From the NCBI GenBank assembly GCA_020746995.1, contig JAGPXD010000002.1, positions 5,890,001-5,954,000 on the forward strand: DNA of 64,000 nt. The letters are read 5' to 3'. Both the position numbers and the translations under genes were made by a program. The notes under the pieces were generated by a model that saw nothing but the letters and a program-made list of their open reading frames with translations, made no database searches and was not told the DNA's origin. This stretch comes from Plectosphaerella cucumerina. Lineage: Eukaryota; Ascomycota; Sordariomycetes; Glomerellales; Plectosphaerellaceae. Shown in pieces: positions 1-9,824 of the stretch (position 1 is its first letter; every line of letters starts with the position of its first letter).

Positions 1-1977
1 CTGGTGTGTAATGGCCATGGCGAGGGCTCTCTTTGCTGTATCCGCGGTCTTGACGTACGTGAGAAAGAGGTCGACCATCCTGGCGTCTCCGTCGCGGAAG
101 ACGTTGACACCGGGAACGGTGAAATTTGTCACTGGCTTCTTCCAGGGCTTATCTCGTTCAAACGGCTCGGCGCCAGCGTCGAGCAGTGCCTTGGCGATCT
201 CGTGTTTATTGCGGCGGACGGCGTGGTGCAGTGGCCTTGAGCCGTGCCGGCCGGATGCCATCGGGTCTGCACCGTGATCGAGGAGGAGCTTGATGATTTC
301 TGCGTCCTCGTGCGTCCTTGCCGCGATGCGGAGGGGGGGGTCAAGGGAGACCTCGTTGCTTGTGAGCCGGGCCTGTTCTAGGATCTTGCGTGCAAGACTC
401 GTCAGGTTGAAGGCAGTAGCGAGGCCGATGGGCGTGAGACCTTTGGTGCTTTTGATGCCGGCGAGCAGGGTGAGCTTGTCGATGTTGTCCTCACGTTCTG
501 CCAGTGCGAGGACCTGGCGGTCGACTTCAGTCTGGTCATGGCCCGCGAGCATGGCCCGGCGGGCGTGAACGTGCCAGTTAAGCGCTGCATATTGCAGAAA
601 AGGAGGGAGGGCGTGCATGTTTTTGATTTGGTTGCTGCGACGATCCAGCTGGACAGTATCGAGATGGGTCGCGAGGTATGAGATGCAAAGAAGGGTCATG
701 TGGTTGTGGCTTTGGCCGAGCGGATAGATGGCTTCTGGCAAGCCTGCAGCCCCTCCACCGGCGCCGAGAAACTCAGTCAAAGAGAGGTGGACAACTTGGA
801 CGGTCTCATCAGGCAAGACCTGTAGAAGCGGTCCACAGGCGGAGCGGACGATGGTCTTGGCCACGCCGAGGTCCCCATTAGAGGATGCACCCAGCTCATG
901 CTCAACGAGGTCTGCAATCTCCAGTAGACGAAGCGGCCGTGTCGCATATGTGACGCATCTGAGGACGAGAGGTTGCAGGCCCGGCGGCAGGTCTGGCCTG
1001 GATGCCTGTTCGCGCAACATGTCTGAGTACATGGCGGAAAGCTCGGCAGGCATGGACTCAAGAGCGGCATCAGGCCGGTCGAGGACGTGGTCCAGAGCCA
1101 GCCTGGCATATAGAAAGAGACCTTTGCTTTGGCGGAGAATCGCGTCGGCGATACGTGGGCTATCGTGGGCTGAGATCGATGATGCTTCGAGCCGGTGGTG
1201 TATGTATCCTACAATGTCCGCCTCGACACGCGCATCGAGGAAGATATTCAGGGTGTGAAAACTTCTGAGGGCCTTTTCGACGACCGCGACGGGACGGCTG
1301 GTGATGACGAGCTTGATCCCTTCGGGCCGCCAGCGAGCAAGTGCATCGAGCTGACGGAGGAACGGGTCCAAGGCGTCCAGATTCATCTCGTCAAGGGCGT
1401 CGACGAGGAGGTACACCCTTGGGACATGCTCGACGGCAATCCTGAGCAGGGCGAAGAGGCCGTCGAGGGAGGAGAGGCGGTCGTCATTGGGTTCGTTGGC
1501 TTCGATGTATTGAGCAAGCTCGGCCTGTAGGGGCGGGCTGTGGTGGAGGGCCTGGGCGAGCCAGTCGCGGAGAGCTGCTTCGGGAACGTTGTTGGCAGCG
1601 ATGCCGTGGCGGAAGAAGAAGTAAAGCACGGGTCGGTCTTCATGGCGCAGTCTGTCGACGAGGGCGGATGTGAGGACTGACTTGCCTGCGCCAGGAGGGC
1701 CTCGGATCCAAAGGATGCCTGGGCTGTTGGGCACCTCGGTCGTCAAGTGATCAGGGAAGTGCCATTGCTGGTAGGCGACTGTGGAGAATAGCCAGTCGCC
1801 AGTGCTAGGGAGATGTAAGGCGCGGTGTTTGGCGATCTCGCTGCTGGGGCCGTCGTACTTGGTCGGGGCTAGCAGGTTGGTGATGGCGGTTTGGACGCCT
1901 GGAGGCTGCGGAGGAATGTTGCCGGGATTGTAGTCGGCGAGATCTGTGTTGCCGACAAGGACAACGTCTGGTTCCAT
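1..1977 (-). CDS. NACHT-ankyrin STAND protein (NLR-like), C-terminus outside window
   Basis: The reading frame stays open from the ATG at 1977 to the window edge (659 codons, no stop), so the 3' part is missing. Residues 1-80 match no domain I know, but end in the W-rich linker that often precedes fungal NACHT domains. A P-loop GPPGAGKS lies at 93-100 and a Walker B-like LLVDALDEM at 190-198, followed by a sensor-like VITSRP. From about residue 546 two or three ankyrin repeats are visible (IIKLLLDHGADP, RPLHHAVRRNKHEIAKALL). Proteins of this type are signal-transducing ATPases; fungal members act in heterokaryon incompatibility or innate-type immunity, with the repeats as sensors. No HET, HeLo or lipase effector domain is visible at the N-terminus, so the output is unknown. 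A TATA-like site (TTATAC on the coding strand) lies about 60 bp upstream. The NACHT-ankyrin call is secure; the role is inferred from the family. Confidence 0.88.
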   Translation of the reverse strand, partial: MEPDVVLVGNTDLADYNPGNIPPQPPGVQTAITNLLAPTKYDGPSSEIAKHRALHLPSTGDWLFSTVAYQQWHFPDHLTTEVPNSPGILWIRGPPGAGKSVLTSALVDRLRHEDRPVLYFFFRHGIAANNVPEAALRDWLAQALHHSPPLQAELAQYIEANEPNDDRLSSLDGLFALLRIAVEHVPRVYLLVDALDEMNLDALDPFLRQLDALARWRPEGIKLVITSRPVAVVEKALRSFHTLNIFLDARVEADIVGYIHHRLEASSISAHDSPRIADAILRQSKGLFLYARLALDHVLDRPDAALESMPAELSAMYSDMLREQASRPDLPPGLQPLVLRCVTYATRPLRLLEIADLVEHELGASSNGDLGVAKTIVRSACGPLLQVLPDETVQVVHLSLTEFLGAGGGAAGLPEAIYPLGQSHNHMTLLCISYLATHLDTVQLDRRSNQIKNMHALPPFLQYAALNWHVHARRAMLAGHDQTEVDRQVLALAEREDNIDKLTLLAGIKSTKGLTPIGLATAFNLTSLARKILEQARLTSNEVSLDPPLRIAARTHEDAEIIKLLLDHGADPMASGRHGSRPLHHAVRRNKHEIAKALLDAGAEPFERDKPWKKPVTNFTVPGVNVFRDGDARMVDLFLTYVKTADTAKRALAMAITHQ

Positions 1978-2314
1978 GATGTTAAAGATGTGCAGAGATG
2001 CCAGGTGAACGAAGTGAGGTCGGGAGAGGTGGTATAAGAAGCGACTGGCCCCTGTCAGACGCAGCGACAGTGGACCAAGTGAGGACTTTTGTGCATGCAT
2101 CCATGTCAGCATGAGGACTCACTGAGGCCTCATCGGACGCCAAGTCGGGAAGGATCAGCGATCATCATCAGGAACATCCATTCCAAGCATAGGGCATGCC
2201 CGTCTACCGAGTTGGTCCTGTCTATCTCCGTCATTGTCCCAAGAGTTCATCGTCACAAGGTAACACCAAACGCCAGCGCCTGTACTTTACATCTCATCAA
2301 CCCGGGCCTTGCTC
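1978..2314. other. Short intergenic spacer
   Basis: This spacer separates two tandem minus-strand genes: the promoter of the NACHT gene and the 3' end of the membrane-protein gene. A TATA-like TTATAC on the minus strand sits at about 2030-2037. No open frame here looks like a gene. Confidence 0.5.
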
Positions 2315-3735
2315 CTACGAGCTGCCACACGTCTCCCAGCTATCCGTCTTGAGCTTCAAATGCCACTCCGTCAGCGACGCCGTGAAAGCCTTGTCAACAT
2401 CCCGATTGGCCTTGAAGAAGATGGTCTCATAAGGATGGATGTTGCCCCCAAAGTAGTGCTTGTCCCACCAAAAGTCCTGGACCTCCGGGTTGGCGGCGCA
2501 GAACATCTCAATCGTGGCCTCGGAGTGGATGGAGGTGAGGAGGGCGTCGAAGCGGTATCCTGCGGCGGTGATGAGGCCCGTGGTGCCGACCTCGGCGTGG
2601 ACGGCCGACTTCCACGTGTCGTAGCAGCTACTGAGGCCGACGGGGTCGCTCGCAGAGCCAAAGGCGTCGTCGATGGAGCCTGAGGTGGCCAGGGCAGGGT
2701 CGAGAAGGAGGCGCATGCCGACTTTGTCGGTGGCGAAGATCATGGATTGGACGTGGAGACGGGGGTCGCAGTTGATGCTCATTCCGACGAGCTGTTGGTC
2801 AGCACAAGCACGAGGCAGAAGTGAAGGAGACAAGAAGGGAACATACCTTGACTTCGTCGGTGATGCGATCCAGGTACCGGTCCATCCAGCAATCCTTGCT
2901 CCACACTGGCAGGAAGGGTCCGCGGATACTGGCGTTCATGGTGATGAATCGCGAGTAGCCCTTCCAAAGATCATCCTTGCGCAAGACCTCGCCCATGGCG
3001 CCAAGATCGTAGCACGTGTTGGGCCGGCGAACGACGCGCACGTTTGGCTTGTCGGGGATGAGCTGGTCTGCGTCGGTTTCTCCGTTGAACATGAATACGA
3101 AATCGGCAGCGCCGTTGAGGCCCTTCTTGATGAAGTATTTCAGGTTCTCGCGGGCCGAGTCGGACTCGGCGTAGGCGTAGACGACGAGGGTGCGACCGCC
3201 CTTGGCTGAGGCCTTGGACGAAGTCGACTTGGAGGGGCGGCTTGGGGCGTCATCCGTCTCGGCGGGGGATTTGGGCTTGTGGTCGTAGGGGGCCGAGGAG
3301 GTGTCCGAGTCCTTGCCATCGTGGGCGGTGCCTGGCTTGTCGAAGGTCTCGGACTTGTCGCGGGAGGAGCCTGGTTCTTCCTGGGTGGCGGGCTTCTTCA
3401 TCGAGTCGGCGTGGTCGGTGCCGGACTGGTTGGGGGTCCAGGGCTTGTCGTAGACGGATTCTGGCTTATCGTAGGGGCTGGCCTCGTTGTCGATGACGGG
3501 CTTTGGCTTGCTTTCATGCGCTACCTCCGCGATGGGTGAGGACTGCGTCTCTACGACGTCGAAATGGGGGTGTCCCTCCATCTGTACATCCCCGTCAGTC
3601 TTGCGACACTCCACCAGTAGTCGAGATAATACTCACGCCGGCAGGCTGGGCGATGTACACCCAGAGAAACCATATCCAAAGCAAAGCCAGGACGCCGCAC
3701 ACGACGGACTTTTGGGTGGCATAGGCGCGCAACAT
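2315..3735 (-). CDS. Type II membrane protein, putative Golgi glycosyltransferase
   Basis: Three exons, 3735-3637, 3581-2847 and 2791-2315, with introns of 55 nt each (GTGAGT..ACAG and GTATGT..ACAG), give 436 residues. Residues 10-28 are a strong hydrophobic segment after a short basic N-terminus (a signal anchor). Residues 35-150 are a low-complexity stem rich in Asp, Lys, Pro and Ser, with repeated DKPE/DKPG-like units. The conserved globular part starts at about 150 (GGRTLVVYAYAES) and carries FVFMFNGETD, RRPNTCYDLGAMGEVL and the block FITMNASIRGPFLPVW. That last block recurs in uncharacterised fungal and protist proteins annotated as glycosyltransferase-like. The stalk architecture fits a lumenal Golgi enzyme; the donor and acceptor are unknown. 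The start at 3735 is favoured because it supplies the anchor, and a TATA-like TTATAT lies about 100 bp upstream. Gene structure is secure; the enzymatic function is an inference. Confidence 0.8.
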
Positions 3736-5321
3736 CTTGTCTGTTGCTGCTCAATGGAGTTGATGCGGGAGGAAAGAAAGCATCCATCCCTCCGCGACGC
3801 CTGAGCCAAGAAGGGGGAAGACCCTCGAAGATATAAGAACCGCGCCGTCTCTGCCTAGCCGGCCGTAGAAAAAGCAAACACGCCTCAAGTCCCTGCCTAT
3901 GCACAGGCCCTCCCCTCCCTCGATGCATTTTTGGGACGAGCACCCAAGCTCGTGAGGGGCAGTCGCAGAGACAGCGCTTGGCCCGTTGGGGTAATGGCTG
4001 AAGCGGCCGGGTCTCGATAGCACGACTGTGCGTGCCGGGCGGGTAACATTAAGGGACGAGGTTCAGGGGATGGGTGGTCGGTGTGGAGGGGCAACCTGGC
4101 CGTGGCGGCGATCGAAGGGAGAGTGCAAGGTACGGGGTCTGGTGAAGAATGTTTGGGAGACGCGTTGGCATCCGGGGCGGAGGCCGGGCGAGGGAGGGGA
4201 AGCAATAGGGAAGGGAAGACTCAGGAGACTTGATGGTGGTTGTTCGAGTTCCTCAGACCGAGAAGTCGGAGTCTTCGCTCCTCTGCGAATAAGCTTTTTG
4301 GGCGCTGCGCTGGGGAGCAAGGGTCCCGTTTGCGGTGTTGAAGATGGATGGAGGTACCAGAAGTAGGTACTTCTAGATCACCACATGTCCACACCGATGC
4401 CATGTCCCCAACCAAGCAAAGTCCCCTCTCTGATGGCTGTCCATGCGAGGGATGCATCATGGCAAGCCTCGGCGCCTCCCCATCCAGTCACAGTCACCTC
4501 TACAGCCAACTCGGGTGTGTTCCGACCCGACTCACACCACTCCAAACGCGCCTGGCCCCTCTTCGTCGGTAACAGTAAGCGCTTGACCGTTGACGTTCCT
4601 TGGCAGGCCACTTCCAGAGGGGAAAAGACCTGGCGACAGGGGTCCGTGGATGGGGTCGCGGCTGTATCCAGGCCCAAGATGCGCGCTGGCTGACGGCGGG
4701 GCGAGATTGGGACGAACTACAGCTCGGAAAGGCTGGGAAATATCGGTGCCTAAGCTGGCCAACGAAACCTTCAACGCGGGAGAACCGTCCGGTGTCATTT
4801 ACATCCTGCTGAACGCCTCTTTCCGTGCGACACACCACTTCATCTGCAAAGCCTCACCCGAACCAAGGTTCATCCTGCAGTGCATCTGAAGACCAGGTCA
4901 TCTCGCCTCTGCTGCGAGCTGCTGCAGGCTGACCAGGGTATTGCCCATGTCGCCATGTCGCCGCCCCCCCCGTCCCGACCAATATCATGACCTCAATTCG
5001 GCCCCCAACGGAGACGCTGATGTCCATCTCCAATCCAGCCCCTGCTCACGACATGGGCTTTGATTTGAGTGTGGTGTGCTGGTCAGGGGGCCTGGGGGGG
5101 CTGCAGACTCTCTTCTCTCTCGTTCCGTCAGTCGACTCTTCTTACCTACCCGGGGTGATCCTCGTCTTCCGTTTCTCGAAAACATCTGGAGAGCTGATTT
5201 CTTCTCTTCTCATCCATGTCTAGCTGCTGTCTTTGATCTTTCTTGAGCCGCGATCGGCCAGGGACGATCGCTCGTCCGCCTGAAGCCAACCCCTAGGACG
5301 TTGCCAGCATTTCTATCAACC
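3736..5321. other. Divergent intergenic region
   Basis: About 1.6 kb lie between the putative glycosyltransferase (minus) and the lectin-like gene (plus) and must hold both promoters. A TATA-like motif is at about 3829-3836 for the minus gene. Several short open frames occur, but none has gene-like composition or motifs. Confidence 0.5.
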
Positions 5322-6919
5322 ATGGCCGGCAACGCGAACTGGAGCGGACACCCGCAGCCTGGCCTTGAGGTCGTCCAGCCAGAATACTACTCTGCCCCAG
5401 AGGCCCTGTCGCCCAACGACCCGCGCGACCCAAAATACAACGACAGCTACTACGCGCCGCACGCTCTGCCTCCCACTCACACCGGCGACCCTAAGAACCG
5501 GTATGCATACGGCGTCATCCCGGGAGCCGGCGGGCCTCCGACAACAGCATACCCGGGCCCCGAGACTGGAGAACTTCATGCCGACGGCTCCTCACCAGCG
5601 CGGTCATCCAAGAAGAAGTGGTGGCTCATCGGAGGCGCCCTGCTGCTCCTCGTCATCATCGGCGCCGTCGTCGGCGGACTCTACGGAGGCGGCGTCATAG
5701 GATCGAAGAAGTCCCAGACTACCGACGGCGACGACAACGACACAAACACCACAGGACCGACAACAACCGACCCCGCTGCCACCGCCTCGCCAACAGCTCT
5801 CAGTGCCCCACGCTTCGTCCGTCAAGGCTCCCCTCTCACCGCCGCCGGCTGGGAGACCCCCGAAGGCGACACGGAGATCTTCCTCTTCCACCAAGACGAC
5901 ACCAATGGCATCTACTACTCCCGCTTCTACGACGGTACCACCGCCCTCGCCACCCTCAACGGCACCCACTGGACCGAGCCCGTCGAGGTCAGCACCGCCG
6001 CCAAGGCCAACACCCGCCTCGCAGCCACTCTCATCGTCTACGCCGGCGTCTTCCAGCCTCAGGTCCAGGTCTACTACAGCGGCGGCGAGGCTCGCATGCT
6101 CGGCGTCAATGTTAACCTGCGCAATGACCCCCCCTCGGGTGAAGACAGCATCAACAACAGCCGTCTTGTCGCACAGCCTGGTAGTGCTGTCGCGGCGTAC
6201 TGGCCATGGATGACGTACCAGAGTGCTGCTGGGGAGCTCATGGAGGTGCGGAACAGGCTTCAAGGAGCTTTTGCACCTTCTTCGACCTGGGACGTGCGTG
6301 GACTTGGTATCACCACCGATGGTGGCAGCGGGGTGGCGATGGTGCCCATGTCGGCTATTTTCCGGTCCATGGCTGTGGAGGGCGGCTTTGGCCTCATTTA
6401 CAGGAACTCGGGTGGTGTTCTGGCTGTGGCCGTGCCGAGGCTGGATGATGGGGAGGTCGCTGACGGCTACGCACGCTCTTGGCCGAGTGATAATGCTGGT
6501 AAGAGAGCCTGGCTGTTGTGGTACGAAACACCTTTGCTGACGTTGTCCCAGACTTCCCCTCCATTTCAGTCGAGCTCGACGCCCCCATTGCCGCCTTCTC
6601 AGTCGCTCGTCCCAACGACTCGGCAGGCCGTGTTGACACTTTCATCCTCTACCTCGACGGCACCGACATTCACATGGTCTACACGACCGGCGAAAGCTGG
6701 GAGCAGTCGTCACCAGCCGCGCTGCGGGATGTCGACAAAGACGCAGACATCGCCTGCATCACCCTCGGCTCCTCGAACAGCGGCTCCGACGGCAAGACGC
6801 AGCGCATCCCCTTGGCAGGGAGGAATTCAAAGTGCTACTTCCAGAGGGGTGGCGTCGTGCAGGAGGTCGTCCTCGATGGGACGGATTGGAAAAAGGCGGA
6901 GGCCGTGCCAATCCCTTGA
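5322..6919 (+). CDS. Membrane-anchored fucose-lectin-like protein
   Basis: Exons 5322-6498 and 6552-6919, with a 53-nt intron (GTAAGA..CCAG), encode 514 residues. The N-terminal 95 residues are Pro/Tyr-rich and probably cytoplasmic. A KKKWW stop lies just before a single membrane helix (about 101-123, Gly/Leu/Ile/Val-rich). A Thr/Asp-rich linker follows (about 130-160). From about 165 the extracellular part has repeated strands typical of the Aleuria aurantia lectin-type beta-propeller (EIFLFHQDDTNGIYYSRFYDG, VYYSGGEARM, GFGLIYRNSGG, DIHMVYTTGESW). Many fungal proteins of this layout are annotated as fucose-specific lectins, but soluble lectins of the family lack the anchor. The protein may sense or bind fucosylated glycans at the cell surface. 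The start has a strong context (CAACCATGGCC). The fold call is from pattern, so moderate confidence; the gene model is good. Confidence 0.8.
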
Positions 6920-7098
6920 AATGCATACATCTGGCCAGCGTTGATTTCGGTCGTTTTGTCAAGACAGCGATTTAGGTTCTTGATCTGATACAAATGGGTC
7001 GAAGACCCGGCTATTACTGATATCCGTTTGCTCCTCTTGACTCATGCGAGCCCGCCTTATAAGTGTTCCATGCCGAACTGTCTCTCGAGTGCCACCGC

Positions 7099-8871
7099 CT
7101 ACTCCTCCTTGGCCTTCATCATGCGCTCCGTGTAGCCCTTGCCCACCTTGAGCCAGTAGCACAGGATGAGAATAGCCAGACCGCCCACCACAACGCAGGT
7201 GTAGTTCATGTTGGTCACCTCGACGGGCTTGACGTAAGGGAACGAGAAGAACACGATGGCGAATGTGAGCCAGCACACAGTGACGCCGTTGACGATGGGG
7301 CCGATGCGCGGACCCATGTGGAAGGCGCCCTTGTGCATGTTGCGGCGGCCGGTGAGCAGGTTGGTCAGGATGGGGATCATGTACGAAATGTTGTTGATAG
7401 TGACAGCGGTGCCGAGCAGCGAGTTGAAGGCCGTCGAGGAGCCGAGGTAAAGGCAGCCGAGAGCGGCGATGATGGCGGTGACAGCCAGCTGCGAGTTGAA
7501 GGGGATTCTGAGCGTGGGGTGGACCTTTGACCAGCTGCAGTCTGTCAGAGACGATTCGTTTTCTGGAGAGAGCGATGACTTACATCCGAGAGAAGGGCAT
7601 GGCGCCGTCGCGGGAAAAGGCCCAGAAGACACGACCGGTGCTGAGCTGCGAGCTGACGACGCAGGGACCCAGGGCGATGAACAGGATGAAGGTGAGGCCG
7701 AAGGCGCCGCCGGCCTTCTGCGTCACCTGGCGGAATAGCTCGGCCAGGGGCAGGCCGGTGTTGCCGACAGTAAGGGCGTCGAAATCTTGGATCGAGAACA
7801 TGAGGCTAATCAGATAGGTGATACCGGTGCAGAAGGCAATGCTGAGGGTGATGGCAATGGCCAGAGGGGCGTTGCGCGATGGCTGTGAATGGTCAGCATC
7901 TCATCGTCTCTCGGCTTGGGAGAAGGAGCGGTAGGAACTCACGTTGGGCATCTCCTCAGTAATGTGCGTCACGCCGTCAAGGCCGCCAAGCGAGTAGAGC
8001 GGGTTGACGAGACCAGTGATGAAGGCGATGGCGTTGTTCTCCCAACCGGTGTTGTTGATCCAGGTGCGGAAGACAAACTCGGCGTCCTGGTGCTTCGGGG
8101 CGCAGGCAACGACGGTGATAAGAACGACGAGCCATCCGATCTGCAGGTAGAAGAGGGAGAACTTGTTGAGCGCGGGGATGGCCTTGTTGCCGAACATGAC
8201 CACGCCAGCGGTGATCAAGTTCAGGCCTTGGTAGACGATGAAGGTCTGCCAAGCCTTGATCTCGAGGGTCTCGCGGTACAGGGCGATGAGGGCCATGAGA
8301 ACCTGGGCGTAGATGATGTTTGTCGATGCCGTGGTAAAGATCCCTGAATAGTGTCAGTGTGTCTCTCTCAATCTCTGGTATCAAATTGACTTACACCCCA
8401 GAACGCTGAACCAGCCGGTCAGGAAGCTCAGGATGCCCGTGGCGCGGCGAGGAGCGACGGCGGCAATCCAGTGGTACATTCCGCCCTCGGTGGGGTACGA
8501 CGAGACAAACTCAGCCAGCGAGGCACCGAGGAAGCACTGCAGGGTGGTGACGAGGATGAAGCCGTAGATGACGGCGCCAGGACCGCCGGCGCCGATCTCA
8601 GTGGTCAAGCCGAGACCGAGACCAGTCCATGAGATGGTTGTCGTCGATGCGAGGCCAATCAGACTGAGAGTGCTGAAGTGCCTCTGAAGTTCCTGGGTGT
8701 GACCTGCAAATCTGCGGTTAGGCCGGATCTTGACTCAGGGGCATGAGGCTGTCACCACTCACCCATCTGCGCAAGGCGCAGCTCGTCGGCGTCAATCTCG
8801 GCCTTGGAGTCGCTGACCTCGACGCTCCTCTTTGGGCTCGGCATGACCGAGTCAGTCGCGGTGGCGCTCAT
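7099..8871 (-). CDS. Amino acid/choline permease (APC superfamily)
   Basis: Five exons (8871-8763, 8703-8395, 8343-7943, 7882-7584, 7534-7099) give 517 residues, the normal length for the fungal GABA/choline/amino-acid transporter group (TC 2.A.3.4). After a hydrophilic N-terminus (about 45 residues, Asp/Ser-rich) the first helix carries STLSLIGLASTTTISWTGLG, and the segment GAGGPGAVIYGFIL follows. Also characteristic are EFVSSYPTEGGMYHW and ALGPCVVSSQLSTGRVFWAFSRDGAMPFS. About twelve membrane helices can be traced. It probably imports a small amine or amino acid across the plasma membrane; the substrate cannot be read from sequence. The gene shares a 953-bp divergent promoter with the secreted protein at 9825, with a TATA-like ATTATATC about 105 bp upstream and a cluster of CCGG motifs further out. 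Confidence 0.92.
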
Positions 8872-9824
8872 CTTGGATTGCTTGTCAAGGATGTGGGCTG
8901 GGTTGTGATGCGGTCGAGATTGAACTCCTGAGTTGAGCTTGAGACACAACGATGGAGGCCGGGCACAGGGGAAGAGATATAATACGGGCTTCAAGAAAAA
9001 AGACACGGCCCCTCCAAAACCTTGTCCGCCCCCTCGGGCCCCTTTCCCCGGACGAGGGCAGACCACCGGGTATCCGGCACCGACGCGCTCGCCGCCAGTC
9101 GCGTGAGGCTCGATATCTGCGGCGGACCCTTCTACCCCAGTTTTGCAGGCCCCATCCCCGTATCTCCCTATCTCGGGGAGCGGTCCAGGTCACGCCAGGT
9201 TCGTCCGATAGGGGAAGATTCGGGGGAAGCTTTTGGGTTCAGGGACCCGGCATACCCGGACCGGTGCTCGGGGCGCGTCCGGCGAGATGGCCGGAAGGCG
9301 ACTCGTGACTAGGGCGTGGCATCAGACGGGTATCTCAGGGGTGTTTTTAGGGACCGACAGGGGCAACAAGGCTTCATTCGCGGGGGACCAAGGGGCGATA
9401 CCACCCCGAAGGTGCCGGCTCCGAGGGGCCGCTCCGCATCTCCATTGTCAACGGACATCCATGTCACCTTTCGGTCCCTCACTAGACCGGGAGACGACGG
9501 AGATTCTAGCCAGAATGAGAAGCTAGTCGTGCGTCGCTCACAATCCCGCAGATGGCCGGCTAATGCGTGCGTCTCCTCTCCCAGTTGTCGGGTGATGTCA
9601 CGCTGCTGCTCGGTCAGGTCGTTTGGCCGCCCGTCGGCAGTAAACAACCCATTGCCACGCGAGTGACTGGACCGATATCGCGGGGATGGTAGTACTGGCG
9701 CGCGTCTAGTTCGGTTTGCACTGCAACTTAAATAACCTCCTCGGGTCCCTGCTGCTGTCATCGTCCACCACCGGCCCTCACTCCTCACTTCTCAACCCCC
9801 TTCTCCCCTTGTCTCTCCGCCATC
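8872..9824. promoter_or_regulatory. Divergent promoter with clustered CCGG motifs
   Basis: This region separates the permease (minus) from the unknown secreted protein (plus). CCGG occurs at 9048, 9066, 9074, 9247, 9256, 9261, 9279 and 9291; the last five fall within 48 bp. The 14-mer CCCGGCATACCCGG at 9246-9259 recurs upstream of the deaminase gene at 18064. CGG-containing sites are typical targets of Zn2Cys6 regulators, one of which is encoded at 11943-13987. The motif is seen; the binding is inferred. Confidence 0.4.

Noticed and set aside
5604..6263. 219-codon minus-strand frame opposite the lectin-like gene
   Set aside because: Antisense shadow; Val/Gly/Asp-rich and motif-free.
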